The notes: generated by a model not told the origin, from the sequence alone. A stretch of 64,000 nt of DNA from Chitinophagales bacterium (GCA_020636495.1 JACJXQ010000008.1:62001-126000), one strand, 5' to 3'. Shown: positions 25,528 through 34,899, numbered from the stretch's first letter. Numbers and translations are program-made.

Positions 25528-28287
25528 TTATTCTACCCGGAACCTTATGGTTGTCATATACCCGTTATCATCCTTCAGCCTCAAAAGGTATACACCGGGA
25601 ACCGCATTATGCAGATCCGCTTCCTGATGTATCGTTCCGTTTACAGCTTGAACATTATCCATGTATACCACCTGTCCCAATGTGTTGACCACTTCTATAT
25701 CAATACTCCTGCTTGTTAAACCATTTATCTCAATAACAAACTTTCCGTTATTAGGATTAGGATAAAGAACAACGTTGCCAATGCCTGCTATATCTTTTAC
25801 GCCTGTCATCTTCACCCTTACATAATTGCTCACTGCATTAGTTGGTTGCGGGCATTTGTAATCGCTGATAATTTCTACGCTGATACTATCATTATCGCTC
25901 AGGGTATTGGCACTCCATTTATAGCTTTTAGCGCCCAGTACGTCCTTACCATTACGTTTCCATTGGTACTGCGGGTTATTACCTGCATTGGTCGTCACTG
26001 CTGTAAAAGTGACATACTCGTATTCATCCAGTGGATGTGTAGGATTAGCAGAAATAGTAACCGATGGTGCCAGCCAGGGTAGCACGGTCATGGTGATATC
26101 ATTACTTTCATCTTTGTACGGTGCACTGCATTTGGTATGCTCTGTCATCTCGCAGAGGATCACATCTCCATTATTGAGTGTACTTGTATTGAAGGTGCTG
26201 CCTGTACCTTTGCTTTGTGCATTTACCTTCCACTGGTAATTGGGTGTGCCGCCATAGTTGTTAGGCAGTGCGGTGAACACTACAGGGTCGCCCTGGCAAA
26301 TACTATCTGCCGGGTTGGCCAGTATCACTACGAATGGTACCGGATTGATATGTACCGTAATGCTACCTTCAGGCGAAACACAACCATTTACGGTTGCGGT
26401 TGCCTTATAAGTACCCGTATCGCCAAACTGCATGGCATTACGATCAGGGTTTTGTACGGCTGCGGTAAAACTACCCGGGCCTGTCCAGCTATAGGTAGCC
26501 CCGCTTACACTGCTCGCCTGCAGGTGCAGCGTTTCTCCTGTACACAAAGGATTATTGAATGTAATAGAAGGTGCTGACGGTATAGCGGTAACAGTTGCGT
26601 AAGTACTGTCAAGCGTAGTACAGCCATTCAGCGTCACTGTTATCTTATACCAGCCCGTCATATTGCTTGCCGCATTTGCCCTGCTGCTGTTTTGAGTATT
26701 GGCACTATAACTGCCGGGGCCTATCCATGTATAGGTGGCTCCGGTTGAAGATGCCGTTGAAAATACCTTCAAGGTATCGCCTGCACATACCGGTGTGTTG
26801 CTCGATGCGGTGACAGGAGTGGGCAAGGGTTTTATCAACACTGTCACAGTGTCTTTATTCAGGCAGCCATTTGAGTCAATGGTAACAATATAATCACCAC
26901 TCATAGCGGTTGTAGTATTACTTATCGCAGGGTTCTGACTGGCTGAACTAAAACTGTTAGGGCCTGTCCAGCTATAGGTAGCATTCGACGAACCCGTTGC
27001 TGTTAATTGTAAGCCGGCGCCCGCGCATAAGGGTGTATTACTATTGGCGTCAGGTTTCACCGGTAGTGGTTTTACCACAACCGTAATAGTGTCTTTCACA
27101 TTACAGCCGTAAAAATGGGCAGTGACATAATAGTTACCATTGTGTACAGGAGCGGCACCGTTTATGTATGGATTGGCAAGGGTTGAGTTGAACCCGTTAG
27201 GCCCTGTCCACTGGTAAGTTGTAGGAGAGATACTTGAGCTCGTCTGAAACTGTATCACGTTGCCTGCACATAAAGGGGTATTACCCGTTGCTGTGATGAC
27301 AGTGCTATCCGGGTTCCCTATCCGTAAGTTCGGGCTGATGTTTTCAGTCGTATCTGCCTGGTTGGAAGCTACTACCCGTAATTTGTAACCCGTACCATTT
27401 GACACATTGGATGGAACCGTACAGGTGATGGTTCCCGATGTATCAGATGCCCTGCTGCCAATATTAACAGGGGAGCTGAAACTACCTGTTTTGTCAGACA
27501 ACTGTACGGTAAAAACATTGTTGGAACTAAAGTGGGCGGGGGCATGATAACTGACATGAAAAGTATCCAGTGCGCACAATATACTGTCACTGGTACTTAA
27601 AGTAAAGGAGTCTTTTATTTTTATGACAACAGAATCAATATAATAGTAAGAATAAAAATTCGTGCTTTTAGTAGTATCAATATTGTATGTCGATTGCGCA
27701 TTATTAAATCCACCAATGACAATATTGTCATAAGCAGAATCGGCCTGGAATGTAGCGGTCAATCTTACCCAATTTACAGTATCATATATTATTCCATAAC
27801 TGCCATAATGAACCTGTGGACTTATTGTGAGAAAAGATGTTGTATTTAATGTATAGGCTGCACTGTCATAAAAGAACACCCCTATATTGTCGCTGGCGCA
27901 TCCCGAGACATCAGCCCTGTTTACCGATATAGACACCTCGTACACTACTCCGGGCTGTAAAGGTGTAATTGGAGTTGCGATATATTCAAAATGGGCAACA
28001 TTTGCATGAGGGGCAAACCCGATGTACCCTATACCTTGTGCAGCAGGCTGATAACCCCCACTGTTGTTAGGAACACCAACAAAGTTGCCTGTGTTACATC
28101 CATGCATATAGTCGGGTGTTGAATTAGTATAGGCACGCCAATATTGACAATGTGATGTTACCTGCGAAGATGAGGTCGGACATGTAATATAATATTCAAA
28201 GCTGCCATTTGGTACGTGATTCTGCTGACCTTGCACGCAGAACGGCAGCAATATGCATACTGCAAGAATAAAGTATAGGTGCTTCAT
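25528..28287 (-). CDS. Large secreted Ig-repeat protein with T9SS sorting domain
   Basis: Cell-surface or extracellular protein of 919 aa. After a signal peptide (about 1-20) comes a jelly-roll-like domain (about 22-225, opening VPNGSFEYYITCP) common in Bacteroidota secreted proteins. A linker beta domain follows to about 330. Then come four Ig/PKD-like repeats of about 82 residues (about 330-655), marked by TPLCAG at the start and YSWTGP in the middle. Two further Ig-like units with NPQYQWK/NYQWKVN follow, and the T9SS sorting domain (VVLYPNPNNGKFVIEI onward) ends the protein. No catalytic motif is seen; an adhesin or matrix role is a guess. Confidence 0.88.
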   Translation of the reverse strand: MKHLYFILAVCILLPFCVQGQQNHVPNGSFEYYITCPTSSSQVTSHCQYWRAYTNSTPDYMHGCNTGNFVGVPNNSGGYQPAAQGIGYIGFAPHANVAHFEYIATPITPLQPGVVYEVSISVNRADVSGCASDNIGVFFYDSAAYTLNTTSFLTISPQVHYGSYGIIYDTVNWVRLTATFQADSAYDNIVIGGFNNAQSTYNIDTTKSTNFYSYYYIDSVVIKIKDSFTLSTSDSILCALDTFHVSYHAPAHFSSNNVFTVQLSDKTGSFSSPVNIGSRASDTSGTITCTVPSNVSNGTGYKLRVVASNQADTTENISPNLRIGNPDSTVITATGNTPLCAGNVIQFQTSSSISPTTYQWTGPNGFNSTLANPYINGAAPVHNGNYYVTAHFYGCNVKDTITVVVKPLPVKPDANSNTPLCAGAGLQLTATGSSNATYSWTGPNSFSSASQNPAISNTTTAMSGDYIVTIDSNGCLNKDTVTVLIKPLPTPVTASSNTPVCAGDTLKVFSTASSTGATYTWIGPGSYSANTQNSSRANAASNMTGWYKITVTLNGCTTLDSTYATVTAIPSAPSITFNNPLCTGETLHLQASSVSGATYSWTGPGSFTAAVQNPDRNAMQFGDTGTYKATATVNGCVSPEGSITVHINPVPFVVILANPADSICQGDPVVFTALPNNYGGTPNYQWKVNAQSKGTGSTFNTSTLNNGDVILCEMTEHTKCSAPYKDESNDITMTVLPWLAPSVTISANPTHPLDEYEYVTFTAVTTNAGNNPQYQWKRNGKDVLGAKSYKWSANTLSDNDSISVEIISDYKCPQPTNAVSNYVRVKMTGVKDIAGIGNVVLYPNPNNGKFVIEINGLTSRSIDIEVVNTLGQVVYMDNVQAVNGTIHQEADLHNAVPGVYLLRLKDDNGYMTTIRFRVE
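26325..27300 (-). repeat. Four tandem Ig/PKD-like coding repeats
   Basis: Approximate span of the four ~82-residue repeats in the secreted Ig protein. Each begins near TPxCAG, has a central xYxWTGPxxF and ends in a GC-containing strand. The two Cys per repeat probably pair. Confidence 0.75.
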
Positions 28288-28443
28288 TTGTTTCCAGGCT
28301 TTTTCTGGTATTGTAAATATAAGCTATTTACTCAATTTTTCTGCGATATTGCCGGTGGTTAATATTGATAGGTGCAATTGCGTGTATTATTTTAAAAACA
28401 CTATAAAGAGAGGTGTTTTGGAAACACATGTAAAATAATACAG

Positions 28444-28476
28444 AAAAAAAGAGCGGCTTGATATTCATGCTGCTCT
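28444..28476 (-). terminator. Terminator downstream of the response-regulator remnant
   Basis: Stem 28450-28457 with 28469-28476 (8 bp, one mismatch), followed on the minus strand by a T run (A run at 28444-28450). It lies about 20 bases past the remnant's stop. Confidence 0.7.
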
Positions 28477-28494
28477 TCTCATATAGTATTCAAT

Positions 28495-28905
28495 TTAAAC
28501 GTTTTTCTGGCTCTTTGGCCCCAACCCTGTTAGCATAGCAAAGGTAACTAGACCCGGTCTGCTTTTTACTTGCAATTTTTTAAACAAACTATCACGGTAA
28601 CTATCTATTGTTCTTTCACTGACATTCATTTTGGGCGCAATTTCTCTATAGTGCAAATCGCTGCAGCATAACGACAGAAATTCTAATTCTGAACCAGTAA
28701 GTTCAGGCAGAACACCCAACTGTACCTGCATAGCCTTTGACAGTACTACTGCATCAATCTCCTGGTGATAAAAAGCCGTGTTCATGTACATGCTCTACTG
28801 CAATAACTAACTTGTCAGGATCAATGTCTTTTGTAAGGTATCCACGGACACCGTTTCGTAACATTCTTATGACACTGACGACAATGTTACTAACCACTTG
28901 GTCCA
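28495..28905 (-). pseudogene. NarL/FixJ response regulator, 5'-truncated and frameshifted
   Basis: The 98-codon frame from 28791 encodes a complete LuxR-type helix-turn-helix (about residues 30-85: ELTGSELEFLSLCC, then VSERTIDSYRDSLFKKL). Just upstream, in another frame, lies the end of a receiver domain (28783-28870): VIRMLRNGVRGYLTKDIDPDKL and on to HEHGF. The two frames meet at a run of five Ts (28771-28775 as A on the plus strand). Removing one T joins them smoothly into a normal regulator. The N-terminal receiver half, with the phospho-acceptor Asp, is absent. So the gene is both truncated and frameshifted, although the HTH part could still be made from the ATG at 28791. Confidence 0.75.
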
Positions 28906-28915
28906 AAATTTAGGT

Positions 28916-29059
28916 ATGTATGCAGCGCCTCCTACACCTGAAGAAGAAGCTGATGTGATAACACAACTTGAAGCAGCATTAAATGCTGGCAGCGTTCCTC
29001 TTATTTGTGTTGCCGGCAATGAGTTTTCATCTGAACAATTGAGTTATTTAAATGACTAA
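28916..29059 (+). pseudogene. Remnant or very short gene next to the broken regulator (47 codons)
   Basis: An open frame from an ATG at 28916 to a stop at 29059 gives a protein-like sequence (APPTPEEEADVITQLEAALN, then VPLICVAGNEFSSEQLSYL). The frame stays open upstream to about 28863, running antisense into the receiver remnant. The character is that of the C-terminal end of a larger protein whose front was lost at the same junction. No family recognised. Confidence 0.4.
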
Positions 29060-29123
29060 ATATTGATTGCAAAGTCATATCCTTATCTTAGCAAGAAAGG
29101 ATATGACTTTTAAACTCACATAA

Positions 29124-29729
29124 ATGAGACTTCTAATAATTATTCTAATTACACTGCCATTATTGGCATTTGTTGACGATAAAGATTGCAAACAAAAAAT
29201 AAGAGTTGATGGTTATTACTTATATACTACCAACCTTGATGACACATTTAAAATCGTACCTAACTCCCGCGAAGAATGGCTGGCATTAAAAAAAATTGTA
29301 CGTGATGAAGTAGGAGTGTTATTGGATTCTTCAGATAAAAGGCCCTCCTGTTACCCAGATAGTGTGATATTTACAGGCGGGCCCTTTTTAAATTACATCG
29401 CTTTTTTTAATGACAGCACAGGTACTTCGATAGTCACACAATGTAAAGATAGCAATGTACACAGACGCATTTTGATGCAAATTTATAAAAGGAGGAATAA
29501 TCTTGATAGTAGTATTTTAAAAGACGTCCACAAAATACATGATATTGAATGCCAGGATGAGAACCACATCATATTCTATGTATCAACACACGACTTTTTT
29601 AAGACCCGGTTCAGTGGTACTGTGACAAGGGATAGTTTGATATTACGGGAGTTTGACGAGAAGAATCCTATGGGGATGTATGATGAAATCAGCCCCCGGA
29701 TCTATTACTTTCATGAATTTCCCAAATGA
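29124..29729 (+). CDS. Exported hypothetical protein, 201 aa
   Basis: Signal-peptide-like N-terminus (MRLLIIILITLPLLAF) followed by a polar, mixed alpha/beta domain with four cysteines (CKQK, SCYPD, TQCKDS, IECQDE). Probably periplasmic or surface exposed. No domain recognised. AT-rich, like the adjacent remnants, and flanked by long non-coding stretches, so it may belong to an accessory segment. Confidence 0.6.
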   Translation: MRLLIIILITLPLLAFVDDKDCKQKIRVDGYYLYTTNLDDTFKIVPNSREEWLALKKIVRDEVGVLLDSSDKRPSCYPDSVIFTGGPFLNYIAFFNDSTGTSIVTQCKDSNVHRRILMQIYKRRNNLDSSILKDVHKIHDIECQDENHIIFYVSTHDFFKTRFSGTVTRDSLILREFDEKNPMGMYDEISPRIYYFHEFPK

Positions 29730-30239
29730 TTCATTAGCTGTAGTCATACTCAAATCACAGCTGACCGGTTTAGTAAAAATGTTACAATAAATTTCGTTAA
29801 TACAAATACGTATATCTGTACAGATATTGTAACATACCTCCCACTATTCCTTTTATTATCTCCAGCCTGAAACAACAGGCTTATCAGGATTGCGGAAACT
29901 TTTCTTACATCATATTACTCCCGGATTTTGATGTACAATAATGTTTTATATTATTGCGTAAATAAAGTATATTTGCTATAATAAATAAGGGCGTGTTTGC
30001 AGGATTTCTGCAAATAAACGATGTCATAAAATTTGTATAGAATAATAAAAACCATCCTGATAAAATCGGCACAGGTTAATACGTCCAAAATCCGCTCTTT
30101 GACATATTGCCATGAATCGCCTGACGACTTATATATTATTATCAATACCGCTATCAAACGACGCGACAATCACCTTATCAACAACACATTGAAAGTCAAA
30201 CATTTAAGAAAATGCTGCGACAAAAAAATCTGTAACAAC

Positions 30240-30258
30240 ACTTAACATTACTTAACAA
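30240..30258 (+). promoter_or_regulatory. Direct-repeat motif ACTTAACA, 10-bp period (upstream of alaS)
   Basis: ACTTAACATTACTTAACAA, two CTTAACA cores one helical turn apart, with a degenerate third CAACA before it. It differs by one base from the motif upstream of fabI. It lies 91 bases before the proposed -7 element. Confidence 0.45.
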
Positions 30259-30348
30259 TTATAACCGGTTGTAATGTATAATCCGGGAAATCAGGTCGAC
30301 AGGTCAACCTTTTACCCGATTAACCCTTTAACCAATTAACCTTTTAAT

Positions 30349-30356
30349 TAGCTTTG
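30349..30356 (+). promoter_or_regulatory. Bacteroidota -7 element before alaS
   Basis: TAGCTTTG fits TAnnTTTG and is 24 bases before the ATG, giving a very short leader. Confidence 0.5.
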
Positions 30357-30380
30357 CAGCCTTAAGTGTAATAATTATAT

Positions 30381-33005
30381 ATGTTGACCGCTAACGAGAT
30401 AAGACAACAGTTTTTAGACTTTTTCAGGGAAAAGGGACACACTATCGTGCCCTCGTCGCCCATAGTTGTAAAGAACGACCCTACCCTCCTGTTCATCAAC
30501 GCAGGTATGAACCAGTTCAAAGACTACTTTCTCGGCAACAAACCCGCCCCCAACCCGCGGGTGGCAGATACGCAGAAATGCCTGCGCGTAAGCGGTAAAC
30601 ACAACGACCTGGAAGAAGTGGGAGTAGATACCTACCATCACACTATGTTCGAGATGCTGGGTAACTGGAGCTTTGGCGATTATTTTAAAGAAGAAGCTAT
30701 TGCCTGGAGCTGGGAACTGCTGACCGAAGTGTACAAAATAGATAAGGACAGGCTGTATGTGACGGTGTTTGAAGGTGATGCCGGAGACAACCTGCCCAAA
30801 GATGAGGACGCTTATAACTTCTGGAAGAAATGGATAGCCGAGGACAGGATACTGATGGGCAACAAGAAGGACAACTTCTGGGAGATGGGCGATACCGGAC
30901 CTTGCGGCCCATGCAGCGAGATACATGTAGACTGCCGCACCGACGAAGAGCGCAAGCAGGTTGACGGTAAAACACTGGTAAATGCCGACCACCCGCAGGT
31001 GATAGAGATATGGAACAACGTGTTCATGGAGTTCAACCGCCTGAAAGACGGCAGCCTGCAACCCTTACCTGCTAAACACGTAGACACGGGCATGGGCCTT
31101 GAGCGCCTGGTACGCGTGCTGCAGGACAATCACAGCAACTACGATACCGACCTGTTTACAGGCACTATTGCTGAGGTAGAAAAGATAACCGGCAAGAAAT
31201 ACCACAATACGGACAGCAAAGAAGATATAGCCTTCCGTGTTATTGCCGACCATATACGCGCTATCGCATTTACCATTGCCGATGGGCAGTTGCCTTCCAA
31301 TACAGGTGCAGGTTATGTGATACGCCGCATATTGCGCAGGGCGGTAAGGTATTACTACTCTTACCTGGACTATAAACAACCACTGCTCAACCACCTGATG
31401 GCAGGGCTGGCGAGTCAGTTCGAAGGGGTATTCCCAGAGCTGCACCAGCAGCTGGACCTGGTGACCAAAGTGGTGAAAGAAGAAGAAGACGCCTTCCTGA
31501 GGACGCTGGACAAAGGACTGAAAAAAGTAGATGAGATAACGACTTCGGATAATAAAGAAAAAGTGATACCCGGCGAGGTGGCATTTGAACTGAACGATAC
31601 TTTCGGCTTCCCGATAGACCTGACAGAACTGATAGCCAAAGAAAAAGGCTGGACGGTAGACATAAAAGGTTTTGAAGCAGCACTACAACAACAGAAAGAC
31701 CGCAGCCGTGCTGCTACGGCTTTAGATACGCAGGACTGGGTAGTAGTAAACGAAGGCACACATGTGAACTTTGTAGGTTACGACAGCCTGGAGGCAAAAG
31801 CACAAGTGCTGCGCTACCGTAAGGTAACAGCAAAAGGCAAGGAGTCATACCAGTTGGTACTGGACACCACACCTTTCTATGCAGAAAGTGGTGGCCAGGT
31901 AGGCGACAGGGGCGAACTACAGATAGGCAGCGAAAAGATATACATCACCGATACCAAGAAGGAGAACGACCTCATCATACACTTTGCACAAAAAATACCT
32001 GCCAGTCTTGAAGGCGAGGTACTGGCGAAAGTGAATGTTAGCACCAGGCGTTCTACCGAGATACACCACAGCGCTACCCACTTGTTGCATGCAGCACTGC
32101 GTAGTGTACTGGGCACACACGTAGCACAAAAAGGCTCGCTGGTAAACGAAGAGCACCTGCGTTTCGACTTCTCACACTTTGCAAAAGTGACGGACGAAGA
32201 GATAGCTCAGATAGAGGCCATGGTGAATGAGAAGATAAGGGAGAACGTACCGGTAGTGATAAGAGAAATGCCTAAGGACGAAGCGGTAAAGCTGGGCGCC
32301 ATGGCGCTGTTTGGCGAAAAGTATGGCGACACGGTGCGTGTTGTCACTATAGACCCGACCTACTCTATTGAACTTTGCGGCGGCACACACGTAGGTGCTA
32401 CGGGCCAACTGGGCATGTTCAAAATAAAGCACGAGAGCGCGGTAGCGGCTGGTGTACGAAGGATAGAAGCGGTAAGCGGTAAAGCTACTGAAGAATACAT
32501 TAATGAAGGGCTGGCACTGCTGCACAACCTGAAAGAAGTGCTGAAGAACAGTAAAGACCCACTCAAGGCAGTAGAGAAACTACAGGAAGAGAAAGCACAA
32601 CTGGAGAAACATACAGAGATGCTGGAAGCACGCCAACTGGTTGCCGTGCGCAACGAGGTGCTGCAGAAAGACGAGGTAGTAGGCGATGTGAACTTTGTAG
32701 CTGATATAGTAGAAGTACCTTCTCCTGATGCATTGAAGAAATTATGTTTCGACATCAAGCACCATGTGAATGATCACGTGGTGGTGCTGTGCAGCAACAT
32801 CGGTGGCAAAGCATTTGTGGCCATAGGCGTGGATGATACTGTAGCTGCAGCCAAAGGGTTGGATGCCAATGCTATGATCAAGCAACAGGTGGCACCGCTC
32901 ATCAAAGGTGGCGGCGGCGGACAGAAAACTCTGGCTACTGCCGGTGGGCAAAATACTGCTGCGCTGAAAGATGTGATAAGTGCAGTAAAAGCATTGTTGT
33001 CATAA
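30381..33005 (+). CDS. alaS: Alanyl-tRNA synthetase
   Basis: Class II synthetase of 874 aa that charges tRNA-Ala, of normal length for the family. The N-terminal catalytic core opens IRQQFLDFFREKGHTIVPSSP and contains NDPTLLFINAGMNQFKD and DTYHHTMFEMLGNWSFGDYF. The editing domain has the zinc/deacylation residues in HHSATHLLH and the distal CGGTHV. The C-Ala domain ends with the glycine-rich GGGGGQ stretch. A -7 element lies directly upstream. Followed after 25 bases by a small exported protein gene. Confidence 0.97.
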   Translation: MLTANEIRQQFLDFFREKGHTIVPSSPIVVKNDPTLLFINAGMNQFKDYFLGNKPAPNPRVADTQKCLRVSGKHNDLEEVGVDTYHHTMFEMLGNWSFGDYFKEEAIAWSWELLTEVYKIDKDRLYVTVFEGDAGDNLPKDEDAYNFWKKWIAEDRILMGNKKDNFWEMGDTGPCGPCSEIHVDCRTDEERKQVDGKTLVNADHPQVIEIWNNVFMEFNRLKDGSLQPLPAKHVDTGMGLERLVRVLQDNHSNYDTDLFTGTIAEVEKITGKKYHNTDSKEDIAFRVIADHIRAIAFTIADGQLPSNTGAGYVIRRILRRAVRYYYSYLDYKQPLLNHLMAGLASQFEGVFPELHQQLDLVTKVVKEEEDAFLRTLDKGLKKVDEITTSDNKEKVIPGEVAFELNDTFGFPIDLTELIAKEKGWTVDIKGFEAALQQQKDRSRAATALDTQDWVVVNEGTHVNFVGYDSLEAKAQVLRYRKVTAKGKESYQLVLDTTPFYAESGGQVGDRGELQIGSEKIYITDTKKENDLIIHFAQKIPASLEGEVLAKVNVSTRRSTEIHHSATHLLHAALRSVLGTHVAQKGSLVNEEHLRFDFSHFAKVTDEEIAQIEAMVNEKIRENVPVVIREMPKDEAVKLGAMALFGEKYGDTVRVVTIDPTYSIELCGGTHVGATGQLGMFKIKHESAVAAGVRRIEAVSGKATEEYINEGLALLHNLKEVLKNSKDPLKAVEKLQEEKAQLEKHTEMLEARQLVAVRNEVLQKDEVVGDVNFVADIVEVPSPDALKKLCFDIKHHVNDHVVVLCSNIGGKAFVAIGVDDTVAAAKGLDANAMIKQQVAPLIKGGGGGQKTLATAGGQNTAALKDVISAVKALLS

Positions 33006-33030
33006 CAGGCAATTGATTATATTTATTGTC

Positions 33031-33672
33031 ATGAACCCGACCTTGGCCTTCATATCGCTTTTTATGCTGCTCTCTATCCCTGACGTTAAGGCGCAGGAGG
33101 AGCTGGAGAAGATAGATATTGAGGTATCTGCACAGGCCAATCTCTATTTCAGCCAGGTACGGGATACCAGTATTATTCCAGGGGGGGCAGGCATTCCGCC
33201 CGTAGTAATTGATATTCGTGGTGTTAAGATGATCACATTTGAAAATGCCGAAGGAACTGTCACCTGTTTCAATGAACGCGAGGGAACTTATTTTGGCGCA
33301 GATGGCGGCGCTTATGGTGAAAAAACAGATGTGCAGGAACTTGGGGGACTGTCGGGTATCAAGCACAACAAAAAGGTCATGTTCCTTACCGGGGTGATAA
33401 TCAGCGATTATTCGCTGTTGGAACCTCCCTTCCCGGCAATTGACTATACAGAAAAAGAGAACTACGAAGAGCTCTACCCTTCGTTCGACCAACCCTTTTT
33501 TATAGGGGATGGTAAGAATAAAGACGGAGCTACCCAACGCATACTCGTCAGGCGGGAGGCTACTACCCTGATAGTTGGTTTTGCAGACTGCCTGATAGGC
33601 CCTGCACGCAATTACCGCAACAACGACGGAACCATAAAGATCACCGTTGTACTGCACCGTACTAAGAGCTGA
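33031..33672 (+). CDS. Exported hypothetical protein, about 213 aa
   Basis: The ATG at 33031 gives a signal peptide (PTLAFISLFMLLSIPDVKAQ), better than the in-frame TTG at 33013. The mature part is acidic and beta-rich (IDIEVSAQANLYFS, VVIDIRGVKMITF) and ends before the dnaN leader. No domain recognised. Possibly co-transcribed with alaS. A long opposite-strand frame over the same DNA is judged a shadow, since this strand has the signal peptide. Confidence 0.7.
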   Translation: MNPTLAFISLFMLLSIPDVKAQEELEKIDIEVSAQANLYFSQVRDTSIIPGGAGIPPVVIDIRGVKMITFENAEGTVTCFNEREGTYFGADGGAYGEKTDVQELGGLSGIKHNKKVMFLTGVIISDYSLLEPPFPAIDYTEKENYEELYPSFDQPFFIGDGKNKDGATQRILVRREATTLIVGFADCLIGPARNYRNNDGTIKITVVLHRTKS

Positions 33673-33688
33673 GGCCGGTCAAAAAGCA

Positions 33689-33718
33689 TTATCCACAGCA
33701 TATGGCAGAATATCCACA
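33689..33718 (+). promoter_or_regulatory. Two DnaA-box-like sites upstream of dnaN
   Basis: TTATCCACA at 33689-33697 is a perfect consensus DnaA box. ATATCCACA at 33710-33718 has one mismatch. Same orientation, 21 bases (two helical turns) apart, within the 105-base gap before dnaN. Confidence 0.6.
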
Positions 33719-33745
33719 GGGGCTTAAAGGCTGTCTTTAAACAAT

Positions 33746-33753
33746 TATCTTTG
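33746..33753 (+). promoter_or_regulatory. Bacteroidota -7 element before dnaN
   Basis: TATCTTTG fits TAnnTTTG; 24 bases before the ATG and just downstream of the DnaA-box-like sites. Confidence 0.5.
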
Positions 33754-33777
33754 TTTGGAGTAAAACTATTTATATAA

Positions 33778-34899
33778 ATGCGATTTATTGTTACATCCTC
33801 CGCTTTACTGAAAAACCTTTCGCAGATAAGCGGGGTTATCAGTTCCAATACCGTTTTGTCGGTTTTAGAAGACTTTTTGTTTGAGTTGAAGGGCAATACA
33901 CTGACCCTGACGGCCACCGACCTGGAGACGATGATGCGCGTACAAATGGATGTAAGCGATGCACAGGGTGAAGGACGCATATGCATACCTTCAAAAATAC
34001 TTACAGAATACCTTAAGAACCTGCCTGAGCAGCCTATTACATTCAATGTGAACGACAAGGACCTGTCTATCGAAATGTCCAGTGACGTAGGTAAATACAA
34101 GATAGGAGGCGAAAAGGCAGATGATTTCCCTAAAGAGCCCGCTCCCGGCAATGCTACTACTTTCAACATCTCTTCAATAGCGGTTATTGAAAGTATCAAC
34201 AAGACTCTATTTGCAGTAAGTAATGATACATTACGCCCGGCCATGACAGGAGTATACTTCGAAATGGGCAAAGGTGCACTGACGTTTGTATCTACCGATG
34301 CGCACAGGCTTGTAAAGCTCAGCCGTACTGACATCAGCTGCCCGAAAGATGAGGGTATCATCGTGCCTAAAAAGCCGCTGCAACAACTGCGTTCTACGCT
34401 ACCTGCAGATGATACACAACTGGAACTGTCATACAATGGCAGCCACCTGTTTATCAAGAGTGAAAAGATGAGCATGAGTTGCCGCCTGATAGACGCACGC
34501 TTCCCTGACTATAAAGCAGTAGTACCTACAGACAATCCGTATAAGCTGAACATTAACAGGAACGATTTTATCAGTGCGCTGAAACGTGTTGGTATATTTG
34601 CCAATAAAACAACCAACCAGGTGGTTTTAGACATTAACGGAAACGCACTTACACTCAGCGCTCAAGATATAGATTTCTCTTACGAAGGTAAAGAAACACT
34701 TACCTGTTCTTATACAGGCGAGGATATGAAGATAGCTTTTAATGCCAAGCTGATGACCGAGATGCTGGGCAACATGGAAGGCGACGAGATACAGATGGAC
34801 CTGAGTACTCCAACACGCGCCGGTATCGTTCGCCCTACTGAAAAAGTGGAAAATGAAGACCTGCTGATGCTGCTGATGCCGCTGATGGTAGGCGTATAA
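33778..34899 (+). CDS. dnaN: DNA polymerase III subunit beta (sliding clamp)
   Basis: Ring-shaped processivity clamp, 373 aa, the normal length, with three related domains. Recognisable features are the N-terminal RFIVTSSALLKNLSQISGVI, the mid-protein TDAHRLVKLSRT and the C-terminal end with LLMLLMPLMV, which resembles the usual LIMPMRL. It tethers DNA polymerase to the template and serves mismatch repair and DnaA regulation. dnaA and recF are not adjacent, as is usual in this phylum. A terminator follows at 34931. Confidence 0.96.
   Translation: MRFIVTSSALLKNLSQISGVISSNTVLSVLEDFLFELKGNTLTLTATDLETMMRVQMDVSDAQGEGRICIPSKILTEYLKNLPEQPITFNVNDKDLSIEMSSDVGKYKIGGEKADDFPKEPAPGNATTFNISSIAVIESINKTLFAVSNDTLRPAMTGVYFEMGKGALTFVSTDAHRLVKLSRTDISCPKDEGIIVPKKPLQQLRSTLPADDTQLELSYNGSHLFIKSEKMSMSCRLIDARFPDYKAVVPTDNPYKLNINRNDFISALKRVGIFANKTTNQVVLDINGNALTLSAQDIDFSYEGKETLTCSYTGEDMKIAFNAKLMTEMLGNMEGDEIQMDLSTPTRAGIVRPTEKVENEDLLMLLMPLMVGV

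Larger units (their letters stand above)
29730..30380. other. Non-coding leader region upstream of alaS
   Basis: About 650 AT-rich bases. Frames of 70-72 codons on both strands (29951-30245) have no protein character. It contains the ACTTAACA direct repeat (30240-30258), a run of spaced TAACC units (about 30321-30340) and a -7 promoter element (30349-30356). Nothing else is supported. Confidence 0.65.

Noticed and set aside
30321..30340. Short TAACC repeats as an iteron-type origin
   Set aside because: Only three units in a low-complexity leader; no DnaA boxes or replication gene nearby at this spot.
32935..33657. A 240-codon minus-strand frame between alaS and dnaN
   Set aside because: It is antisense to the exported 213-aa protein, which has a good signal peptide and position; the minus frame also runs into alaS.
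33612..34475. A 287-codon minus-strand frame over dnaN
   Set aside because: dnaN on the other strand is unmistakable; the antisense frame has Ser-rich, non-family sequence.
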